From NCBI GenBank assembly GCA_025353235.1, contig JANXQZ010000434.1, positions 1-11,920 of the forward strand: 11,920 nt of DNA. Reading direction: 5' to 3'. Source of the DNA: Bryobacterales bacterium (GTDB lineage Bacteria > Acidobacteriota > Terriglobia > Bryobacterales > Bryobacteraceae). This document shows, piece by piece, positions 7,555-11,920 of the stretch (position 1 is its first letter; every line of letters starts with the position of its first letter). The position numbers were made by a program, and so were the translations under genes. The notes beneath the pieces are model-generated. The model saw only the letters and a list, made by a program, of their open reading frames with translations, was not told the origin of the DNA and did no database searches.

Positions 7555-10020
7555 TTATTGCAAAATCGGCAGAGTGAGATAGCTGTTCGGCACAAACAAA
7601 CTGCCTTCCGTTGTACCTTGCGGCGCGGCGCGCTTTAGCTCTTGTGTGAGTTGTCCATGGGTCTTCTTTCCTGTGAGCGCTCCCAGAAACGCTTGGGTGA
7701 CCTGCTCCACTTGCTTGGCCGACTCATGCACGAATTCCAGCCGAAAGTGGTTGATACCAGCTTTGCGCCATGCATCCAGGTGCGGACTTGCCTCTTGCGC
7801 TTCTGCGCCGAAGACCGTATTGCGGCAGCCGATATCGGCCATAACCGGATGCGACCTTCCGCCAACGTCGCGCACTTCCACGCGGTGGTGCTCGCAGGGC
7901 CGCCCGCAATCTTTGTAACTCGTTCCACTCGAGAGAAAGCGGCAGAACACGCAGTGCTCCGTATGGAACACGGGCAAATGCTGATAGGCCACCACCTCTA
8001 TCAAACCTGGACCGACATCACGAGCCAGCGCTGCCACTTGCGCCGCATTCAGGTCATGTGTTGGTGTAAGTCGGGAGAGTCTGAGATCGAGGAGTGCACC
8101 GGCTGTTACGGAGTTAGCGGCATTCAGGCTGAAGTCTCCGATCAGTGCGGGATGGTTCTTCCCCTGCAGCGTTTGCAGCAGGCCAGCGGAACGGACCAGG
8201 ATCGGGCACTGGAGCTTCAACAAGAAATCGACAATCCGCTCCTCGCCTGGCTTTAACACGCGAGGGCTGGCCACGCGCGCTGTTATGCCCGAAGCCTTCA
8301 CTCGATCAATGGAAGGCTTTAGACCGTAGAGATCGAGATAGTCGAGGGTGATGCTGGCGGGTCGCAAATCGAGTGCTGCATTTAATTGGTCCGGCGTACG
8401 CACGAGAAGATGAATCTGGGGGGGTGCTTGGGTGATCGGGTCCCGCGACTTTCGAATGAGGTCGGGCGCATGAATCGCCAGCGCACGCGGGAGCCCTTGC
8501 AGAGCCGAGAGCGCATCGACAGCTTCGCGACGAAGTTGGTTCAGAAGGGAGGCTGGCGCGAATGGCGAACCGCTGATCGCAAGCTCGATGTGGGCGAGTT
8601 CATAAGCAGTTCCGCCCAAGCGGCCAAACTGATCGTGTAAGAAGTCGACACTGATCGCGCGATTCTGGGCCGCGCTCAACGGGCTTGGCGAATTTATTAC
8701 AACTTGAACGTCTGGATGTTTTACAAGCGACCATTCAGCCTGAAGCGGCTCCCCCTCTCGCGCAATGACATGCACGCGCACGGGCTGCCTAGCTGCAGAG
8801 ACATGCGGGAGTTGGTCCAGATCGGGGTCATGTGTACGCCAGACGAGATCGCCGGCCCGAATGCGAGCGAAGTTGATCGCGCCATTCGCGAATCGAAGCT
8901 CCAGTCCTCCTGGGCGGACAGTCGCCTGATAGACGCGTCCACCTTCCTCACGCTCTTCCGGACTGCGCCAGTCCGCCGCATCGAACACCAATCCATCCCC
9001 CGCCTTCAAGGGAGCTAAGCGATGCGCCTCTGCCGGGTCGATCAGGACGCCATCGGGCAAGACCCGCGTCACCTGTCCAATCTGCACGCCTCGATGTCGG
9101 GGCGCACGCCCTTGCACCACGGCCTGGTGATTCGTCCCAGTTAGAAAGTGCGGGGCGAGTCCGCGCGAGTACACCTGCTCCAGTTGAAGCTCTTCGAGCG
9201 GGCTGATGGACGGCGCGATCCCAGCCCAAGCTTCATCCACGGCCCTGCGATAAGCGCGGGTGGCCAGCGTCACGTAATCGGCATCCTTGTAACGCCCCTC
9301 AATCTTAAGAGCCGAGATGCCGATGCGAACGATTTCGGGGACTTGGTGCAGGGCGTACAAGTCGCCCGGCGAGAGCAGGTAGCGCGCGTCCCCGAGCGGC
9401 TTCAACACGCCATCCACGATCATCTCGTAAGGCAGTCGACACGCCTGCGCGCACTGGCCTCGATTGGCGCTGCGACCTCCCCAAGCCTCCGAGGAAAAAC
9501 ACTGGCCGGAGTAGGCCACGCACAGCGCGCCGTGAACGAAAATCTCCAGCTCGCAATCGGTTTTGGCGCGGATGGCCCGCAGGTCATCCAGCGAAAGCTC
9601 GCGAGCCAGCGTGACGCGGCTTGCTCCGAACTTGCGGGCAAGCTCCACACCCTCGGCGCTGGTGATGCTCATCTGCGTGCTAGCGTGAATTTCCAGATCT
9701 GGCGCGATTTGCTTGGCGAGTTGCACGATGCCTACGTCCTGCACGATGAGCGCATCGGCTCCGGCTTCGGCGATGGCCGCAATGGCTCGGGCGGCTTCAT
9801 CGAGTTCGTGCTCGAAGACAAGGGTGTTAAAGGTGATGAACCCTTTCACCCCGCGCTGGTGCAGAGTGCGCAAGGTCTCCGGCAGCTCTTGCAAAGTGAA
9901 GCCAACTTTGGCGCGGGCAGTGAAATGTTTGAGTCCGAAATAGACGGAGTCGGCACCGGCATCAATGGCGGCGTGCAACTGCGGCCAGTATCCGGCGGGA
10001 CTCATGATCTCGGGCTTCAC
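7555..10020 (-). CDS. U32-family protein, RlhA/TrhP-like, with C-terminal Cys-rich module
   Basis: An 821-residue cytosolic protein starting at GTG 10020 (KPEIMSPAGYWPQLHAAIDA), the conserved family start. Residues 1-265 are the U32 barrel: ADSVYFGL, GFITFNTLVFEHEL, IVQDVG, HASTQMSITS, then the signature EIFVHGALCVAYSGQC (159-174), GGRSANRGQCAQACRLPYE (181-199) and ALKIEGRYKDADYV. Cysteines 167, 174, 190 and 194 fit the Fe-S cluster expected of RNA-modifying members. A middle region (about 300-480) looks like DUF3656-type beta domains. A C-terminal module has HTEHCVFCRF, CGRPCEHH and IGCRNT (Cys 690, 693, 705, 709, 732). E. coli RlhA (23S rRNA C2501 hydroxylation) and TrhP (tRNA ho5U34) are the characterised relatives; the classic label is collagenase-like peptidase. 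RNA hydroxylation is the better guess. Its stop lies 8 bases from the vWA stop, tail to tail. Confidence 0.88.
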   Translation of the reverse strand: MKPEIMSPAGYWPQLHAAIDAGADSVYFGLKHFTARAKVGFTLQELPETLRTLHQRGVKGFITFNTLVFEHELDEAARAIAAIAEAGADALIVQDVGIVQLAKQIAPDLEIHASTQMSITSAEGVELARKFGASRVTLARELSLDDLRAIRAKTDCELEIFVHGALCVAYSGQCFSSEAWGGRSANRGQCAQACRLPYEMIVDGVLKPLGDARYLLSPGDLYALHQVPEIVRIGISALKIEGRYKDADYVTLATRAYRRAVDEAWAGIAPSISPLEELQLEQVYSRGLAPHFLTGTNHQAVVQGRAPRHRGVQIGQVTRVLPDGVLIDPAEAHRLAPLKAGDGLVFDAADWRSPEEREEGGRVYQATVRPGGLELRFANGAINFARIRAGDLVWRTHDPDLDQLPHVSAARQPVRVHVIAREGEPLQAEWSLVKHPDVQVVINSPSPLSAAQNRAISVDFLHDQFGRLGGTAYELAHIELAISGSPFAPASLLNQLRREAVDALSALQGLPRALAIHAPDLIRKSRDPITQAPPQIHLLVRTPDQLNAALDLRPASITLDYLDLYGLKPSIDRVKASGITARVASPRVLKPGEERIVDFLLKLQCPILVRSAGLLQTLQGKNHPALIGDFSLNAANSVTAGALLDLRLSRLTPTHDLNAAQVAALARDVGPGLIEVVAYQHLPVFHTEHCVFCRFLSSGTSYKDCGRPCEHHRVEVRDVGGRSHPVMADIGCRNTVFGAEAQEASPHLDAWRKAGINHFRLEFVHESAKQVEQVTQAFLGALTGKKTHGQLTQELKRAAPQGTTEGSLFVPNSYLTLPILQ

Positions 10021-10203
10021 ATTTATATGATCCCATCCTGCTTGGAGGTGGCGGTCTCGATGAAGTTGTTGATGGACTTGGCAGCCATGCAGGAGTTCAC
10101 GATAATTCTTGTGATAGCAGCGCTCGGCTGCGGCGGCGTAGGTTGCAGGACTGAAAGAACGTCGCTACCTTTGGGGGTGCGTTGCGCGACCCTGCCAGCG
10201 GAG
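10021..10203. other. Gap upstream of the U32 gene; faint antitoxin-like trace
   Basis: No intact gene. On the minus strand, about 10024-10110 reads ITRIIVNSCMAAKSINNFIE and ends in a TAA just upstream of the U32 start. The KSINNFIE pattern faintly recalls the C-terminal ribbon-helix-helix of HicB-type antitoxins (GKSLNxW/F), but the N-terminal part is missing and the match is too short to call. The U32 start codon has AGGATGGGA about 13-20 bases upstream. Confidence 0.3.
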
Positions 10204-10566
10204 TCACAGGAGAAACTCGTTGAGCAGCGAGGGCGCAAAGTCAAATTTCACATAGAACGCCTTCGCGGAATCATCCTTGGCATGAGTGACAATGGCGCGG
10301 CTTCCGACCAGGTTAGAGGCTTGGTACGCTCGCAAGACGGCATCGTTGAGCAGCCCTCGACCGAGACCTTTTCCCTTCTCGGAAACATCTACCGCAAGCC
10401 TTGCTAAAAGCGTGATGGGCACTGGATATGCCTAGCCCCTGGGCCACGCAACTGGGAACCTCGTCGCGGCTCACAGAGCCAGCCGCAAGGGTGTAGTAGC
10501 CAGTGCCGCAATCAAGCAAACAGTGGCCTGTTCTTTCGTGATCGAAACGGGGCTACTTAGGCTCAT
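10204..10566 (-). pseudogene. GNAT (TacT-like) toxin, broken by frameshifts and internal deletion
   Basis: Read on the minus strand in three frames, this gives one acetyltransferase toxin. The first piece starts at an ATG overlapping the end of the antitoxin gene (10564-10566): MSLSSPVSITKEQATV. The second piece reads LDCGTGYYTLAAGSV then SRDEVPSCVAQGLG. The third piece (to the stop at 10204) reads PVPITLLARLAVD, EKGKGLGRGLLNDAVLRA, THAKDDSAKAFYVKFDFAPS. The acetyl-CoA loop (KGKGLG) and the AKDD..AKAFY segment are typical of TacT-type toxins, which acetylate aminoacyl-tRNA. In intact relatives DCG is followed by xPALDxWL and about 35-40 further residues before GYYTLAAGS; here these are fused directly. 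With two frameshifts and this deletion, the toxin is almost certainly dead. Confidence 0.8.
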
Positions 10567-10840
10567 CAAAGACGCTTGGCTCGCTCAACAACCTCCGGAG
10601 TTCGGGAAGTTCACGAGGGGGCGCGTCGAGCGCGGCACAAAACTCGTCCCAGTATTCCGGCGAGAGGTAGAAGTGAGCCTGGTCGGCGAGAATTTGTTGA
10701 GCCACGTTGAATGCTTGCTCCAACATGAAAGTCGTCAGGTTCGTTTGCTTAAGTGCGGCAGCGCGTGCAATCACGTCCTCGTGCAGCGAACGCATTCGAA
10801 GCTGATCCTTCGTTTCTTTCAAGGCTGATTGGTTGGGCAT
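10553..10840 (-). CDS. DUF1778 (TacA-like) antitoxin, intact
   Basis: A 95-residue protein. The N-terminal part (residues about 10-50: LRMRSLHEDVIARAAALKQT, LTTFMLEQAFNVAQQIL) is a ribbon-helix-helix DNA-binding domain. The C-terminal part (YLSPEYWDEFCAALDAPPRE, LRRLLSEPSVFD) is the toxin-neutralising tail typical of DUF1778 antitoxins. In this family the antitoxin neutralises a GNAT toxin encoded just downstream and represses the shared promoter. The toxin start overlaps this gene's last codons, as in tacAT loci, but the toxin is a pseudogene, leaving an orphan antitoxin. The frame is undamaged, so retention by selection or recent toxin loss are both possible. The ATG at 10840 has GAGAAG about 5 bases upstream. 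Confidence 0.88.
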   Translation of the reverse strand: MPNQSALKETKDQLRMRSLHEDVIARAAALKQTNLTTFMLEQAFNVAQQILADQAHFYLSPEYWDEFCAALDAPPRELPELRRLLSEPSVFDEPK

Positions 10841-10854
10841 GGCTTCTCAGATCC

Positions 10855-10891
10855 TGATTTGAAGCTAGCACGAGTGATGGACATTCTCCAT
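10855..10891 (-). promoter_or_regulatory. Possible antitoxin promoter/operator
   Basis: Upstream of the antitoxin gene, ATGGA-CATTC-TCCAT at 10877-10891 is an inverted repeat with 5-bp arms. On the minus strand, TGCTAGCTT (10862-10870) resembles an extended -10 element about 22 bases before the ATG. Ribbon-helix-helix antitoxins usually bind short inverted repeats overlapping their own promoter, so the placement fits. No clear -35 is seen, and part of the gap could simply be the operon spacer after the amidohydrolase stop at 10908. Confidence 0.25.
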
Positions 10892-10907
10892 ACACGCAGC
10901 CCCTCCT

Positions 10908-11747
10908 TCAGAGCTTGTAAGCTTCCACCGCCGTGCCGCCCAGAATGCGCTCGCGCTCCGGCCCCGAAAACCGCTCAATCTTCTTCGAGACAAGCTTGAA
11001 CCAGCGACCATAACTGGTGGCGACCAAAGACACAGGCCAGTCCGATCCAAACATCACGCGCTTGGGCCCGAACGCTTCGAACACCGTATCGAAATACGGA
11101 TCCAATTGCTTCTCCGTCCATAAGTGGTAGTCGGCTTCCGTCACCATGCCGGACACTTTGCAGTACACGTTCTGGCGCTTGGCCATCTCCTGAATGTTTT
11201 CGCGCCAAGGCGAGATCACGTTCTCTTTAATGCGCGGCTTGGCGATATGGTCCAGGATAAAAATCTGATCGGGATGGCGATCCACGAACTGAATCGCCTG
11301 TGGAAGTTGACGCTCAAAAATCAGAATGTCATACGCAAGCTTGTGAGGCAGGAGCGCTCGAATGCCTGCATTGAAATCGTCGCGCAAGATGTAGTTCGGG
11401 TCGGATTCCGCCTGAACCACATGCCGCATGGCCTTCAGCTTGGGATACCCCGAGAAACGTTCGATCACTCCGGCGACTTTCGGGTCGGTTAGCGGCACCC
11501 ATCCCACCACGCCCTTCATGAATGCGTTGTTGCCAGCCAGACCGAGCAGCCATTCCGTCTCGGCCACCGTTTGGCGCGCTTGGACCGTCACTACGCCATC
11601 GATCCCAACCGCGTGGATCTCCTTCGCCAAATGTTCCGGCAGAAAGTTGCTGCGGATCACCTTCATGGAATCGTCGATCCAGTCATACTCCACCGGATCG
11701 TACTTCCAAAGATGATGATGAGAATCGATGCGAGTAGCAGTGCTCAT
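10908..11747 (-). CDS. Amidohydrolase-2 family hydrolase (L-fuconolactonase-like)
   Basis: A 279-residue cytosolic TIM-barrel protein with no signal peptide. It has DSHHHLW at 8-14 (metal-site HxH, H10/H12), AMRHVVQ at 106-112, the barrel strand ending LDHIAKP at 165-171 (H167), YCKVSG at 195-200, and FGSDWPV at 233-239 (catalytic D236). This set matches the PF04909 sub-group holding L-fuconolactonase and related sugar-lactone or 2-pyrone-dicarboxylate lactonases, and the length is usual for it. The substrate cannot be told from sequence alone; hydrolysis of a sugar-acid lactone is the best guess. It starts 13 bases after the stop of an Ldh_2-type dehydrogenase gene on the same strand, so the two are probably co-transcribed for catabolism of a sugar acid. 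Confidence 0.88.
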   Translation of the reverse strand: MSTATRIDSHHHLWKYDPVEYDWIDDSMKVIRSNFLPEHLAKEIHAVGIDGVVTVQARQTVAETEWLLGLAGNNAFMKGVVGWVPLTDPKVAGVIERFSGYPKLKAMRHVVQAESDPNYILRDDFNAGIRALLPHKLAYDILIFERQLPQAIQFVDRHPDQIFILDHIAKPRIKENVISPWRENIQEMAKRQNVYCKVSGMVTEADYHLWTEKQLDPYFDTVFEAFGPKRVMFGSDWPVSLVATSYGRWFKLVSKKIERFSGPERERILGGTAVEAYKL

Positions 11748-11760
11748 GCGATCTCGGATG

Positions 11761-11920
11761 TTAGCACACCGAGTTGCGGCAATCCTGCGGTATGGCGAGC
11801 CCGTAGCGCTCGGCGATACTCGCGAGATCCCTCCAGGTGCGGTCGGAAATCGGGATTCCGTCTCTCTTGCGTCCCGCTTCCGCGCGCCACTCCGGTTCCC
11901 CCGCTACCAGCACTTCCTCG
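11761..11920 (-). CDS. Ldh_2-type NAD(P) dehydrogenase, C-terminal end (partial)
   Basis: The last 52 complete codons of a gene that begins outside the window. The C-terminus reads [20 protein letters not shown], then [20 protein letters not shown], then a short tail ending NSVC. The pattern V.V.GEPE......R..GIP+S...W..L...A...G is the characteristic end of the malate/L-lactate/ureidoglycolate/2,3-diketogulonate dehydrogenase superfamily (PF02615), cytosolic NAD(P)-dependent 2-hydroxyacid oxidoreductases. Only the tail is visible, so the substrate class is unknown. It lies 13 bases upstream of the amidohydrolase start. Confidence 0.75.
   Translation of the reverse strand, partial: EEVLVAGEPEWRAEAGRKRDGIPISDRTWRDLASIAERYGLAIPQDCRNSVC

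Noticed and set aside
9148..10407. A 419-codon open frame on the plus strand opposite the U32 gene
   Set aside because: It lies antisense to a well-supported gene, its composition looks like a GC-rich shadow, and it matches no family I recognise.
10313..10519. Separate small protein of 68 residues on the minus strand
   Set aside because: Only its first part is coding-like (GYYTLAAGSV); the rest is out-of-frame toxin sequence.

Overview
The window looks like the chromosome of an Acidobacteriota member, most likely of the Solibacter/Bryobacter type. I infer this from protein family style: an Oar-like TonB-dependent receptor with a carboxypeptidase-regulatory domain and a long Gly-rich linker, followed directly by a VWFA-related protein of the acidobacterial kind. 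No rRNA or other direct marker is present. I see no tRNA, rRNA, CRISPR array or intact insertion sequence.

Layout. Bases 1-1176 are an accessory, partly decayed segment. It holds a double-hairpin palindromic repeat, the end of an unidentified reading frame, a small DUF3291/monooxygenase-like gene on the minus strand, and a shredded tyrosine-integrase relic on the plus strand. Bases 1177-7546 are a tightly packed plus-strand run: trpD (anthranilate phosphoribosyltransferase), a large outer-membrane receptor, and an exported vWA-like protein, with 4-base overlaps at both junctions. Bases 7555-10020 carry a long U32-family protein on the minus strand, convergent with the vWA gene. Bases 10021-10900 are a second small accessory pocket: an intact DUF1778 (TacA-like) antitoxin gene followed by a GNAT (TacT-like) toxin gene broken by frameshifts and an internal deletion. 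Bases 10908-11920 hold an amidohydrolase-2 (lactonase-like) gene preceded by the 3' end of an Ldh_2-type (malate/lactate/ureidoglycolate dehydrogenase superfamily) gene, probably one catabolic operon on the minus strand.

How it works together. The receptor and the vWA protein both appear exported and probably serve one envelope function. The link with trpD may be only positional. The amidohydrolase and dehydrogenase fit sugar-acid or lactone catabolism. The U32 protein resembles the prephenate-dependent RNA hydroxylase families (RlhA/TrhP-like). I see no convincing complete new system. The most informative signals are two gene relics recoverable only by switching reading frames (integrase and GNAT toxin), a palindromic element able to form a three-way junction, and a receptor that seems to lack a normal plug domain.
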